A DNA stretch of 64,000 nt. Origin: Ariolimax columbianus (lineage: Eukaryota > Mollusca > Gastropoda > Stylommatophora > Arionidae). The notes beneath the pieces were generated by a model. That model did no database searches. It saw nothing but the letters and a program-made list of their open reading frames with translations, and was not told the origin of the DNA. Position numbers and translations under genes: made by a program. Position 1 is the first letter of the stretch, and every line of letters begins with the position of its first letter. This document shows, piece after piece, positions 21,319-32,157 of this stretch. The stretch covers positions 18,061,264 to 18,125,263 of the forward strand of contig JAVGWX010000011.1 in the NCBI GenBank assembly GCA_036924085.1, in the 5' to 3' direction.

Positions 21319-21577
21319 ACTATTTTTTTTTTTGCGTTCGCCATATTTCTCAAATCCCCAGGGTGGTATGCGTTGCACTGTGGTTTTTATTTTCCGCCTG
21401 TCGGCCTAGTGCATCCAATTTCAGCATGCATTTTATGTAAGGGTCTGCTTCCTCCTGCATTTTCTAAGGGTTTGCTTCCCCGGGGTAACTGCCGGTGCGG
21501 TGCTGTGACGGGGATCGAACCCAGCACCTTCTGCTTGTGAGCCGTGTCACTTAACCAATAGCCCACGCCGTCCCCTG
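21319..21577 (-). mobile_element. tRNA-derived SINE
   Basis: 259 bp on the minus strand. The head has a Pol III A box around GTGGGCTATTGGTTAAGTG (21569-21551) and a perfect B box GGTTCGATCCC (21521-21511), 30-odd bp apart as in tRNAs. A ~190-bp body follows, then an A-rich 3' tail (run of A, 21323-21333 on the complement). An 11-bp perfect TSD flanks it. Transcription would be internal Pol III; mobilisation would need a LINE reverse transcriptase. The ORF drawn across it (21387-21668) is not a gene. Confidence 0.93.
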
Positions 21578-22499
21578 ATCCACCTGATGAGGTCTGCAGA
21601 TATAAAGAAAGCCATATAACAAAGGATGAGAGAGGCGAAAGAAGCGTGGATATGTAAGCAATGTACAAACATCGAAGAGCGATTAAACAGAATTGACGTT
21701 AAATGAGCATACAAGGTGGTCAAAGAACTGGTAACAACAAGACAAGGTAAAAACTTTATGATCCAGGATAAAAGCGGTAAGTGCTTTATTGAGGACAATG
21801 ACGTACTGGCACGATGGACATAGTACTGCTCCGAGTTATGCAACTACGAACCTGTGAAAACAATCCCTCCAACACCAAAAACTATAGAGGATAACCAACT
21901 GATAACGAAAGAAGATGTAGCTGCAGCAGTAAAGACATTTAGAAGACGGAAGGCGACCGGCGTGGACATTATACCAGCACAGCTCTTACAAGCAGGTGGA
22001 GCGGTAGTGGTGGAAGGCCTGACACACATCTGCAACAAAATATGGGCGACAGGAAACTGGCCAGACTTATGGACAAAATCAATGGTTATACCGCTACATA
22101 AGACTGGAAACTTAAAGCTATGCCAAAACTACCGAACAATAAGCCTCATCAGCCACTCTTGCCAGGTCATGCTTAGATTAATCCTCGACCGATTGAAACC
22201 GCAAGCAGAGAACATCATTGCCGAGGAGAAAGCCATATTCAAGCAGGGTTCAGCCAGGGAAGAAGCGCTACAGAACATATTTAATTTAAGATGCTAAGCG
22301 AGAAACATCTACAAGAGCAGCAACAATTGTATATTGTGTTTGTTGTTTTTAAGAAGGCGTTTTATAGGGTATGACATAAAGCGCTATGGGCAACCATGAG
22401 GATTTATAAAATCAACGGAAATATTATTACGGTCCTTGAACACCTGTATGACAAGGCGTCCAGTGCAGTTTTTGTGAATGGGAGGCGAGGGGACGGGTT

Positions 22500-23890
22500 T
22501 CGCACATCAGTTAGTGTTTCTGTTTCTAAGAATCGACGTCACTGCACTCCGGGCATACCCATAGGTGCTCAGTCTCTCTCATCAAATTGCGTAAGGTACG
22601 GATGCTTATAGTCCCTGTAGCTCGCTGGTTGTACACTTTCCTGCGCCGTCCTCTCATGCGCCCCACTCCGCTCGAACCTCGTTTAATGTCGAAACGTTGC
22701 TGTCTGTGGACTGCTGCCTCATCTATTACGGTGTCCTCATCCAGCAGGCTTTCATTGATTGATTTCAAAATGTCACTTCTATCCATCACTAATGTGCCCA
22801 TGATGGTAGCTTGTGAAGCCATGATGTCAGCTCTCATTGCCCCGAACCCCGGCATTAGCAGGACGGTGAGTCAATGTCAAGGCCTGAAGGTTTGAGCCCT
22901 TAACAGTAGCTATCCACTTGTACCTAAACCATCCCTCCTGTACTTTCTGAAGTACGGCTTGCGCGTCTGTCACGATGACTACCTTTGGTATAGAAGTCTC
23001 AGATATCCATTTCAGTGCTCAGGTCACCGCTTCCGTCTCCATTCTTATACTGGAGGCTGTTGACATGTATGCCCTACTGCGCTCAGCAACGACCTCTCCT
23101 CTCACTCTAGCCGAGAAACACAAGCCTGATGTCCCACTGCGCAAGACTGATCCGTCGGTGTATATGACAGCGTCACTCTCCTGGGTGTTCTCAGTTATCA
23201 GCGGATTTACCTCGTGATCTGCTCTCTCGTTAATCCATTTTCTACATTTCTTGACTAAGGTTATGATGACTCTCTTCTACTCTATCATTCTATCACCAGT
23301 GTGGACCACCCATTCTTCCCTTTTGACTATCATCTCAGCTGGAGTGACGTGTCCGATTGTTGTCTCAGTCTGTGCCATCCATGACGACCCTCTCTTGATT
23401 CTTGATCCTCTAATGTCTGAGATATTACTGTGCAGAGGGTGCCGCGTGTCTGTTGTGACACGCATATAGGCTTTGACTTGTGCCGGTTTATGTCTGGATG
23501 TCGCCGATAACAATCCCAACTTGAACCACATCATCACAATCGGGGTATCTCTAGTGCAGCCCAGAACCAGACGCATACTTTCATTCTGGATGCGGTCCAA
23601 CCTTTCACACTGTGTTCTTGATAGTGTGAGAATGCCTAGTCCGTAATCGATAACAGACAACACGACCTGGCGAAATATGATGAACGGGAGGCGTTGTTCC
23701 AAGTCGGCAGCAGTCATGGTCTTGAGTGTTGCTAACCCTCTCTTGCATCTTTGTACGATGTGGTCAACATTGCAATTATAGGAAAGACTGCGATCAAAAG
23801 TCACTCCGAGGTATGTCAAACTGTTACACCTGCCAATGGTGACCCATCAAAAGTGATTCGGTCACTGATTGTTCAGCTTTTACTTTTGTG
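22500..23890 (-). pseudogene. LINE RT C-terminus and RNase H (third LINE family)
   Basis: From 23880 down: RITFDGSPLAG, MTYLGVTFDRSLSYNCNVDH (post-RT thumb), a region with SVIDYGLGILTLSRTQCERL and RLVLGCTRDTPIVMM, then 23200-22850 an RNase H domain (AVIYTDGSVLRSGTSGLCFS; METEAVTWAL; VVIVTDAQAVLQ) ending ..NESADIMAS. The C-terminal tail contains HLWVCPECSDVDS (22540-22526), a CxxC half-knuckle. The RNase H D-E-D words are present. Frameshifts near 23270 and 22860 break it. An R/GR-rich block (GRMRGRRRKVYN) precedes the CPEC motif. Confidence 0.8.
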
Positions 23891-23894
23891 CTCC

Positions 23895-24165
23895 CTGAAA
23901 AGGACGGAACTTGTGGCAGAATGTCGTAGCTTTTCTGACATCCAGAGCGTGCTGATGAAGTGGACAGGGGTCCTCCAGACGGTTGTGCAATACTTCATCT
24001 GAGTATCACTCACTATCACGGAGATCACGTCGAACCTCACCTTGTTAGCCAGAGTGTTGTCCTCGACAACAACCCGTTTTCAGGACGACCAGCGTGGAGG
24101 TCAGGTGAGGGTCGTGGCCAGTATATTTCTCCTGACCCTGGTTAAAATTGTTTGATCAGTGTGTT
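23895..24165 (-). mobile_element. Short VNTR-bearing dispersed element, copy C
   Basis: Reverse complement matches the elements at 52196-52530 and 59300-59775. It starts with ~37-bp tandem words (GTCAGGCAAAACACACTGAT; GGTCAGGAGAAATATACTGG), then CCACGACCCTCACC, GAAAACGGGTTGTT, TCGACGTGATCTCCGTGATA, CAGATGAA, CCACTTCATC, GCACGCTCTGGATG, AAAGCTAC and ends GAGCACAAAAG. Only two 37-bp words remain here. No tail is preserved. It is inserted just upstream of the RT thumb of the LINE at 22500-23890. Confidence 0.75.
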
Positions 24166-24239
24166 TTGCCTGACTAGACGTTAGCCTCATCGTCCCGTAA
24201 CAATCAATAAAACGCTAGGCATTGTAATAAAACATAGAT

Positions 24240-24990
24240 GCATCATCATCATCATCAGGTTCCCTGCCGGTAGGCTTTGGCGATCATGGACGTCCATGCA
24301 TTTCTATCATGTGTGTCGTTTACCAACTCTGTTGTTCATTGTTGCCCATGTCATTCTCTTAGACTGTCAAGCATTTTCTCCCGCAGCCTTCCTCTGCCTC
24401 TTTTTCCTGCTATCTTTCTCGTTGTCACGACGTGCTCCAAGTCGCCTATTCTCATAACATGCCCAAAAAAGGATGACTGTATTGTTCTGAATACGTTGTA
24501 TTTCTGAATCATCAAGTACTGTATCATTAGTCTACTTTGCAGTCCATAGGATCCGCAGCATTCTTCTGTAAAACCACATCTCCGTTTCTTCCAAAGATTT
24601 AAGCGCGTGCTTTTTAATTGTCCATATTTCCCCGCCATATGTCAGTACTGGATCCACATAGCATTCAAGAACTATCTTTCTCTATTTCAGCGACAAGGTT
24701 TAGAAGCACAATATTCCTTTCACGTTCTGGAAGAACATGGCTCTTCTGAATTTTATTTCGTAAATGCAATTTCATTTGATATTATATATGTGCCCAGGTA
24801 TTTAAACGTGTTAACGCGTCTCAATTCGGTCGTTTCGCTTTAACGCAGAATTTTGGAGAGTCCGGTTTCTACCTAACTACCATCACTTCCGATTTCTTTT
24901 TATTTAAGCTGAGGCCTTTGTTTTCACATTGTTGAACTTCTATGTCTACCATTTCCCGCAAGTAGGTTTCATTGCATATTATTTTCTTTT
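24240..24990 (-). pseudogene. LINE ORF2 C-terminal region with (TGA)n-type tail
   Basis: Minus strand: VNTFKYLGTYIISNEI (~24810), YVDPVLTYGGEIW (~24650), LEETEMWFYRRMLRI, VFRTIQSSFFGHVMR (~24470), GKRGRGRLREKMLDSL and AWTSMIAKAYRQGT followed by a stop (~24258). Directly after the stop the sequence is tgatgatgatgatgatg, a simple 3' tail. This arrangement (GHV.R, GKRGRGR..EK, MI..A.RQGT-stop, short tail) is typical of a widespread invertebrate LINE ORF2 end. Frameshifted at two or more places. Confidence 0.75.
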
Positions 24991-25229
24991 CTGTAAAATA
25001 ATTGCAATGCACAGACTTGACTCTCATAAATTCAATCTTCCCTTTTTAGAACTCTCTGGGGAGAAGCCGCTCTCCTACCAGCATCGTCAACATGGTGAAG
25101 AATTATTCACAGATCTTATAATGAGGAGGTTAGTTACTAATGCAAGCAAAACGGTCATCGCTAATCTTGTGATAATCAAAGTGCAATCTTCCTCTTTTTG
25201 ATGGCTGGAAAAAGTATGACACGTGTTTT

Positions 25230-26040
25230 GTTCAATCGCTTAGCAGATGTTACCTCCAGAGAGTCAATGTGGTTTACCAGCTGGTCGTGAGACGGTTGAC
25301 ATAATATTTGTAGCTCGTTAAATCAAAATAAAATGCCAGGAACAGCATCGTGATTTGTAAACCACTTTTCTTGACCTGAACAACGCGTTTCATACTGTCA
25401 AAATGGACGGGCTGTGGAAAAGTATGACGAAATTCGGTTGTCCCAAAAAATCCACCACAGTTATCTGTCAGTTTCATTTTGGCATGTCGACTGGTGTGCT
25501 AAATAAAGGTGAACTGCCCGCTTAATTTTCAGTAATCAATTGAGATCAAATAGGGCTGTGTACTGGCCCCAACACTCATTAGCATGGTATATACAGCAAT
25601 GCTTTCTGATAGTACACATGATTATGATACTGGCGTGTATTATCCAATACTGGACAAATGGGCATCTGTTAAATTTTTAGGTGTCTAAGATTGCCAACAA
25701 ATTGAAAGAAGCAACTATTTGAATTCTCCTTTTTTTCTGATGACTACACCATTAACACGGAACAGAATTTGCCGGCCACAATGGATCAGTTTTTAATTGG
25801 GGTGCACTATCTTTGGTCTTTCAGTAAAGTCCATAAAAATGCATCTACCTGCTGCATGGAAGCCCTAGCATAAACCAAATATTACCGTAGAGGGCCAACA
25901 TGTACAAATAGTCGTTCGCATTACGTTCTTTGGTAGTAAAGTCTTCAGTGTGCTATATATTAAGGAGGAGGAAACCGATATAAATACTCTCTGAAAGTTC
26001 CTTTAAACACTGTCTCCGTAGATGCCGCCTCATGGGAGCT
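25230..26040 (+). pseudogene. Decayed LINE RT
   Basis: Plus-strand blocks: FLDLNNAFHTVKMDGLWKS (motif A; ~25367-25425), MTKFGCPKKS, CVLAPTLISMVYTAM (motif B end; ~25560-25605), and a post-catalytic block resembling ITVEGQHVQIVVRITFFGS (~25880-25935), the TYLGS region. The YADD box is not recoverable. Resembles the 14.9-kb family. Very degraded. Confidence 0.6.
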
Positions 26041-26479
26041 GCCTGCTCCAAACCGCTCAGCCTAGCGCACTATCATCACTTGTGGTGATTGCATCGCTGA
26101 GACGAGAACCATTACTGCAACGCATACAAATTTAGTTGCAAAACAGCTCAAGTACAAACGTGTACCAGCGTGTGCCCTACGTGCTGTAGAGTTTGTCAGC
26201 TCAGATTGTGTAGTCACATCCGAATAAACATGTCTGATGCGGTCCCGATCTTCGGCTTGCGATGAGCAACTAGTACCAAACAATAGCACAACACGCGAAA
26301 TGTTATTATGAATTATATTAGAAAACGTGTACGAAAACTAGCCATCCTGCATCTAGGCTACATGCAGCCAGCCTTTCCGCTATACAAAAACACAGCAAAC
26401 CGATCGCATGTTTGTCTTACAATAATGATTACTAAATACAACAAAACTGGATCAATCTAACAGTCAGCAACAATTGTCC
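26041..26479. other. No feature recognised
   Basis: 440 bp between two LINE remnants. No similarity noticed. Confidence 0.4.
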
Positions 26480-26574
26480 GACTAACAACTAACACGGATT
26501 ACATTCTGCGATTTACGGAACAGGAAAAGCCAGCCGTGTTTATAGACAGGAAGATGATCTGATAAAAGAGATAC
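26480..26574 (+). pseudogene. Host LINE endonuclease start, left of the composite insertion
   Basis: Frame ending at 26573 reads LYGTGKASRVYRQEDDLI-like residues (IYGTGKASRVYRQEDDLIKE). The frame resumes on the far side of the insertion at 34000 with I Q E S and then, after a one-base shift, LDILAITETKT, the start of an APE-type endonuclease with its catalytic Glu motif. Joining the flanks with one TSD copy removed gives one continuous domain, showing that the insertion interrupted an older LINE. Confidence 0.75.
26545..26574 (+). repeat. 30-bp target-site duplication, left copy
   Basis: A 30-bp sequence starting gacaggaagatgatctgata and ending aaagagatac, perfectly repeated at 33971-34000. 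It abuts the (GAA)n tail of the LINE at 26575. Confidence 0.95.
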
Positions 26575-26597
26575 TTCTTCTTCTTCTTCGTACGCAG

Positions 26598-27869
26598 TCA
26601 GACAGTAACCATTATTTTTTCGAAAAAAGCGGCGGTCATCCTGAGGCTCTCGCCACTGCCATAGAGCTTGTCTTGCAGTTCCACTGGTAATGGCCACATC
26701 TGCTCTCTCTGATCCTCGTATGTCGGGCAGTTCTGCAGCAGATGTTCAGCGGTCATTTTACCAGTACCGCACGGGCATTCGTCGGTACACCCTATCTTCA
26801 ATTTGTTGAATAGGTGGTACCTCAGTCTGTTGTGGCCAGTGCGAAGTCTGAAGATAACGACCTTCTCTCTTCGGTTCAACTGGTAATAGGCATCGTTTTT
26901 GGTGTAACCAGTATGTTCGGTTTCCCATTTGGTCATGTATCTGGCTTTGATAAGCCGTTTTGACTCTTCGTACGTCATACTGGTATCTGTTTGTGGTAGT
27001 CTTGCACCTTCTTTTGACAGTCTGTCTGCCTCCTCGTTGCCTTGGATGTTGCAGTCTGACGGAACCCACTGTACCACTACCCTTTTTGGTGCGGACTGCT
27101 GGCACAGTTTGCAGAGTGCTGCTCTTAAGTCATTAAGCTCAGTGTTTTTCTGGCTTTTTAGCGCTGTGACTACGGCGAGAGCATCTGTCAGCAGGACTAT
27201 ATGGCTCTCATTTTCACTGTGTGTCACCATTTCTTCCACTGCCGCCCTCAGTGCCTCTGCCTCCGCTCTGAAATTGCTTGTATACTTACCAGTAGCGAAT
27301 GACAGTGTTATTTTTCTGCCATTTGGTAGGTTCAGGAATGCTCCTGCCCCTCCGTTCTGTGTAGTGTCTGTTACAGAACCGTCGGTGTATGCATGGGTCC
27401 AGTCCATGCTTGGGTAGCTTTTCGTTATGAAGCTTAGGGTAGTATCTCTCCTTTCTTTTTCAGTCTGGCAGTTTTTGTTTGCAATACCTGGTATATTTTC
27501 TACCACCTCTGAAAATATATCCTGCCTCCAGGTAGGTTTTCGTACAGTAGTGATGGGTTTTGGTGTTGTTAGTGCGTTTATGGGATCTTCGTGCATCTTT
27601 GCTTTGGCTATTTCTGCAAAGTTTCTCCGCTTTAGTTTCCCATTTCCCAAATTGTTTAGTCTCTGGTGCATTGGATGGTCAGTCAGTCTTCGGAGTTTCT
27701 CTGACTGCAGCTGGGCTCTGCAGTCTCTTCTATCGGTCATGGATTGCAGTTTTGTAATCTTTTCAAGTTCTACAATTGGCGTTGACTTCATGCCACCTGT
27801 TATAATTCTCATGGCTTGGTTTTGAAGTTTGTTAACTTTATCGAAGTTCGCCTTCGCTGCTTTGTCCAT
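26598..27869 (-). pseudogene. LINE RT thumb, RNase H and Cys tail
   Basis: 423 codons open. Residues ~1-130: post-RT region (QAMRIITGGMKSTPIVELEK; LQSMTDRRDCRAQLQSEKLR). ~155-285: RNase H with YTDGS, AEALRAAVEE, LLTDALAVVT and NEEADRLSKEG, giving the full D-E-D-D set. One oddity: PSDCNIQGN where the other copies have PSHCN, i.e. the conserved His is lost. ~300-423: tail with CPCGTGKMTAEHLLQNC. In the intact element this would follow RT in the same protein. Confidence 0.88.
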
Positions 27870-27880
27870 GCCGCAATGCC

Positions 27881-29197
27881 CTACTCGAGAACTGGTCTCA
27901 CTCTTCCAGTATACAGTTTCTTTAGTATGCCTTCGTCTGCTCCCCAGCTTGTGCCAGCAAGTTTCCTCATGCTTGCAATTCTTTCTCTGGCTTTTATTCG
28001 GTTTCTCTCAATCTGACTTTTCCCTGTCATGCGCCGATCAAATGTGACTCCCAGATAGGTTGGGTTGTCGTTTGGCTGCAGGATTTTGCCATTTAGACTT
28101 AATTTGGTACTTTGGGGTTTTAATGAAAGCGAGAATATTGTGCATGTGGTTTTCTCCTCGTTTATTGTGACCAGCCATGAGTTCGCCCACTCTTCCAGCG
28201 ATGTTAGGGCAGTCTGCATCCGATTTCTTGCTATGGTGAGATTCTTTTCAGAGGTCCACATAGCCAGATCGTCTGCAAACATTGAGCTATGGACTCTTCT
28301 TGGTATATTCTCTGTAATATCGTTTATATATACCAGGAAGAGTGTGGGTGACAATACTCCCCCTTGGGGTACTCCCTGCTCGAGTGTCACCTTTTTGCTC
28401 ATCTGCCCTTGTACTTGGACTCTGGCCGTTCTTTGTTTGAGGTAGTGGTTGATCCACTTGTACATCTTCCCACAGACATCACTTCTTCTTAGCTTGACTC
28501 TAAGTCCATCCTTTCAGACTTTGTCAAATGCCTTTTCCAGATCCACCCAAATAGCTACTGTGTGTTTCTGTGCCTGGTAGGCATCTTCTATCTCCTGGGC
28601 TATGAGGATGACCTGGTCCTCAGTGGATCTGTGCTGTCTAAAGCCGGCTTGCTGTGGAATTAGTATTCGTTTTTCTTCCAGATACCACATCTGTCTGGTG
28701 TTTATCATCCGTTCCATCAGCTTGCCGACACAGCTCAGTAGGCTTATGGGCCTGTATCCATTTGGATCTGTTTTGTCCTTTCCTGTTTTTGGTACTGGTA
28801 CCAGTATTGCATCTTTCCATGCCTGTGGTACAATTCCCCTTTTACAGCTTTGGTTCAGGACCGATAGCAGTTTCTTCTTCGCTGTTTGGCTAAGCCCCAT
28901 CAGCATTTCGTTTGTTATCACGTCTTTTGCGGGAGATTTCCTTTTCTTTAGTGTTCTCATAGCCTCTTCCATTTCGCGCATTGTTAGTTTGGCCATCATG
29001 TGTTCTTCAGGAGCCGTATTTATGTTTTCGTGTCCCTTTAGCTCTTCGCTAATGTCTGTATGCTTATCTGCAGGGACCTCGATATGGTTTGCTCTGGCAT
29101 AGTGATCGACAAAGGCGTTTGCGGCTTTCTTACCTGTGATCAAGTTCTCGCCCTGCTTGATAGTAATTTGTTTATTTGACGGGGTTTCGTCGTTCAT
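27881..29197 (-). pseudogene. LINE reverse transcriptase
   Basis: Two open blocks separated by one TGA (28514). Block 1 (29197-28514): NDETPSNKQITIKQGENLIT, RKSPAKDVITNEMLMGLSQT, AWKDAILVPVPKTGK, GYRPISLLSCVGKLMERMI, QAGFRQHRSTEDQVI, AIWVDLEKAFDKV (motif A). Block 2 (28465-27881): MYKWINHYLKQRTARVQVQG, LEQGVPQGGVLSPTLFLVYI (motif B), SMFADDLAMWTS (motif C, FADD intact), NPTYLGVTFDRR, GRVRPVLE then TAG. Copies RNA into DNA at the nicked target in the live element. Confidence 0.92.
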
Positions 29198-29241
29198 GGC
29201 TCTGACTAGCTTCCATAGCTTGTTCCCGTCTTTGTGCAGGT

Positions 29242-30503
29242 TTAGACTTTCCGTTTTATTTTTCCAGCTTTCTCTTGCTGTTTGTTTGAGAGTGTGTTTG
29301 TACTTCGCGCGGCGGCTTTGAGGGCGATGTTTGCCTCCATGGATTTTGCTCGCTCTGCCATGTTCCTAGCATTTGTTACTGCATCTTCCACTTTCTGCAA
29401 CTCATCATTCCAGTAGGGCTTATAGTTTTTCCTAGCTCCTCTTGGGATGGTTTCAGTGGCGGCTTGCATTATTGCCTTGCTTAGGCTCTCTACCATGGGC
29501 TTCATTTTGGTGTTTCGTGTGTTGATGGTTTCACACAGCCCATCTGTCAGGATTGCAAATCTGTCCCAGTCGGCTCGTTTGCAATTCCAACGTGGGAGCG
29601 GTTTTGTTTCCTGTGGGCCTACTTCCATGTCAATGGTTAGTCTGATCGGCCTGTGGTCGTACCTGCCAGTTGGTTTAGCACATGGCGGTCTATTTTATGG
29701 TGTATGTCCTGTGTGGAGAAGGCCAAATCTGGAGTCGAGGTGGTATGCCATGTTCTTGAATAGAAGCTAGGGCTATCCTCCGGCTTATTGATTAGGGAGA
29801 GATTTGCATCTATCTCCCAATCTTCCACTTCGTCACCTCTGCTGTCTGTGTCAGAGTATCCCCATCTCTCCGAGTGGCTGATGAAATCTCCAACTACTAT
29901 GCAGTTGGAGTCTCTGACCTCCATACTCGAGAGCGATAGGTCTCTATTTGGTGGTCCGTACAGATTGAAAATGCGGAGCTTCGTCTCTTGAGCCATTATG
30001 TCAACTCCTACAATTTCTGCTTGTCCGGTGTGATTGACAGATACCGCACTACTCGGTATGCAGTTTCTGGTCAGTATCAGGACCCCTCCTTTGTGGCCTT
30101 CTCTATCTAGACGGAAGGTCTGGTATCCTCTGATTGAGAATTTATGGTTATTGTTGAGGTGCGTTTCCTGGATACATGCCACGTCAATCTTACCTTCATG
30201 CAGGTGGTGTGTTAGGGAAAGTTTTTTGTTGATGACTCCCTCCGCATTCCACTGTAGTATTTTGAGGGTCTTGAGGTTTTGGCCAATAGAAGTTGCCCCA
30301 TAGCCATGTGCCTTGACTCCACGACACATGGGTGGGTGACCACCAGTAGTCAAGGGTGGGCCCCTTCGAGGCGTGAGGCCCGGCACTATCGCTGCCTGGC
30401 GGGACTCCGCAGGATGAGCGCCATGCGTTTTTCTGATAGGTTGTACTGCCATCATACTGCGATTTACGTTGCACTGTTTTGTTAGGCTTGCGGCCCCGTG
30501 CAT
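29242..30503 (-). pseudogene. LINE APE-type endonuclease and linker
   Basis: From ~30290: LKTLKILQWNAEGVINK, KIDVACIQETHL (catalytic Glu), GYQTFRLDREGHKGGVLILT, IFNLYGPPN, CIVVGDFISHSERWG (GDFN-like, Asn replaced), STPDLAFS. Downstream of TTGRSD the frame shifts, and the linker continues 29628-29242 (RWNCKRADWDRFA; NYKPYWNDELQKVEDAVTNA). The region upstream of ILQWN to 30513 is open in two frames and has R/P-rich content; a separate ORF1 is not recognisable. The enzyme would nick target DNA to prime reverse transcription. Confidence 0.85.
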
Positions 30504-30505
30504 CC

Positions 30506-31042
30506 GATTTCAACAGGCGTTTCTGTAGGGATGCCCTCCTTAGCCTTTGGCTGTCCCCAGCCTATCTGTAAGGCAGCAGTTGTTGAAGATCAGAGTTGTC
30601 TCTCTTATGGAAGATGTCTTACTAGACTATCGAGTCTTCACTACTCGTGTCTATAGGGTGCAATGATGATATGTGAGATGATATATGAGATGGACTGGTT
30701 TACCCGGAAGAGAGGCAGTCCAGTGTGTCTGTATCCCAGGATCGTCACGTCCTGCCAGAAACGTAGCATTTTCATGTGAGTGGGGTATCTCTTTTTCCTT
30801 TTATTTTCTTTGCTTCTATGCAGAGATGGTACGCCTAGCATTCCCCGCCACCTGGGGTGTTGACACAGTGGGGCAGGTGTGCAATGTCCGCTGGTCTGCA
30901 TCTCTTCTGCGTCCAGCATGATAGTTATATGGCTGATAACGTACAGAGGTAGATATCGTAGCCGGAGTGCATTTAGCCAGAGGACAAGCCTGGTAATGTC
31001 ACAGAGATGTTGTTCGCCTGGTGTGCGGACAGCTCTCATGGT
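30506..31042 (-). other. Spacer between 28S end and LINE; part shared with 60640-60898
   Basis: From 31042 down to ~30760 the sequence matches 60898-60640 (words ggacaagcctggtaatgtca, ccgccacctgg, tgcatctcttctgcgtcca). It follows directly after the 28S 3' end in both copies, so it may derive from rDNA 3' external spacer. 30760-30506 matches nothing else in the window and could be the LINE 5' UTR. Function unknown. Confidence 0.5.
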
Positions 31043-31511
31043 CAGTGGTTGAGTCTTGACAGTTCACAGTGAGGTGGCTGCTCTACTGTTTTCGACACCC
31101 CGACCAGGTACTAAGTCTTTGGTTGGTGGTTTCGCACCCCATCGCCGTATAAGATGAGTATCAGGCAGTTGTCCGCCCGCTTTGATTGGCGGACGGCAAG
31201 GACCTCTTACTGTGGCTCTACCTGATAGGGCTGGGGCGCAAGCCCCAGGTCCCGAGCATGTAGGAGTCTCCCATTGCCGTGGTGCTGAGATTTTGGGCGG
31301 GATTGCGGCTTACAAGGGTTCGGCCGTAATCCCCCACATGGTAGCCTCGCGCCCTTGGCTTATCAGCCTGGTACGTGAACCAAAGTGTCTGCGGCTCCTC
31401 TCGATTTGAGCTGGTTTTCCGTAGCAACGCCCTGTCATTTGTAGGGTAAAACTGACCTGTCTTCAGATGATCTATTTCCAGCACCCGTTCACTATTTGGT
31501 CAGACGAATTT
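31043..31511 (-). rRNA. 28S rRNA 3'-terminal segment, degenerate pseudogene
   Basis: Reverse complement matches the conserved 3' end of metazoan 28S. In 28S order: CAGTTTTACCCTAC (GTAGGGTAAAACTG on plus at 31440), CGTTGCTACGGAAAACCAG, GAGAGGAGCCGCAGAC, a GGATTACGGCCGAA block, AATCCCGCCCAAAATCTCAG, GGTCGGGGTGTCGAAAACAG, AGAGCAGCCACCTCACTG. Domain order is preserved but many normally invariant bases differ, so it is not a working rRNA. Roughly 470 nt, about 75-80% like canonical sequence by eye. Confidence 0.85.
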
Positions 31512-31615
31512 ATTGAGGGCTTTTGTTTGTCAATGACCAGGTATTTGAAATCTGCGGTTTCTGCGGGGTTAAACACGATTTCCGTAGCTTTCTTTCCTTA
31601 GAGTGTTAGAGAGCT

Positions 31616-32085
31616 GACTTGTCTTCCGTGAGTCTAATACCAGTGTACGTTCGTTATTAGACCCAAACGGTAGTGCTCTCGATTTGTCAGTCGTTCTACA
31701 GTATTGGCGTGTTCAGTCAAATAGAGCCGCAGGTTCCACACCTGGTGGTGCCCTTCCGTCAATTCCCTTAGCGAGACAATCAAGTTTCTTAGGGGGTAGC
31801 CCCAGATTTTCGAGGGTCTAATTTCAGCACATGTTCTCTATTAGACTCCACGAAGGTGTACTTTTTAATAGTCATTCTGCAGTATTGGCGTGTTAAGTTA
31901 ATTTAAGCCTCAGGCTCCACTCCTGATAGTGCTCTTCCGTCAATTCCTTTTTCAGAACACTGGATGCAGACCAAACCGGGCCACAGGGGGCATAACCCCA
32001 GATTTATGAGGGTCTAAATCCAGCACCAGTTCCATATTAGACCCCAGAAGAGTGGTCTCGGCATGTCAATCATTTCAGTGTTGGC
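31616..32085 (-). repeat. Tandem 28S/18S chimeric units
   Basis: Three successive units of ~160-190 bp. Each joins a short 28S piece (plus: gtctaat..cagca..cgtt...tattagac, the complement of the GGTTTAGACC region), a ~45-bp linker with cagtattggcgtgtt, and a piece of 18S (gtcaaat.aagccgcaggctcc ... cttccgtcaattcc). Unit starts are about 31616, 31771 and 31951. The last unit's 18S piece continues into the long 18S segment. The copy at 61470-61778 has a single such unit. Confidence 0.8.
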
Positions 32086-32108
32086 CGTGTTGAGTCAAAT
32101 TAAGCCGC

Positions 32109-32157
<49 letters not shown>

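Larger units (their letters stand above)
20780..22545 (+). mobile_element. LINE (endonuclease end to RT), interrupted by a SINE
   Basis: 20790-21018: the endonuclease C terminus, NKLLVANTSGF, RRWTWHNPNNEVHSEIDYIL and GSDHDLVMM (the S/GDH motif with catalytic His). 21019-21300: linker (LDKLKEPQIIEVFQSRVEG; KKPWVTTEIIDLYDRRW). A 259-bp SINE splits it at 21319-21577. 21854-22297: RT start (RKATGVDIIPAQLLQAGG; WTKSMVIPLHKTGNL; NYRTISLISHSCQVML). Decayed RT continues to ~22545 (VYCVCCF-, NGRRGDGFRTSVSV), where a minus-strand LINE abuts. In-frame stops at 21121 and after 22297. Confidence 0.85.
26575..30505 (-). mobile_element. (GAA)n-tailed LINE, near full length (I/Nimb-like)
   Basis: Domain order endonuclease, RT, RNase H, Cys-rich tail in one polyprotein, ending in a short 3' UTR and (GAA)n at 26575-26589. 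The order APE-RT-RNase H is that of the I group of non-LTR elements; I-like/Nimb is an inference from order and motifs. About 3.9 kb. Three kinds of break are seen: TGG to TGA in DKVWKDG (~28517), TAT to TAG in LEYGIAA (~27878) with a one-base loss just after, and frameshifts in the linker (~29200, ~29630). It is the most complete of the five (GAA)n copies here. Confidence 0.9.

Noticed and set aside
26929..28445. Plus-strand ORFs of 132-166 codons opposite the LINE
   Set aside because: Antisense shadows of the RNase H and RT domains; the same shadows recur opposite the 54-57 kb and 7.9-kb copies.
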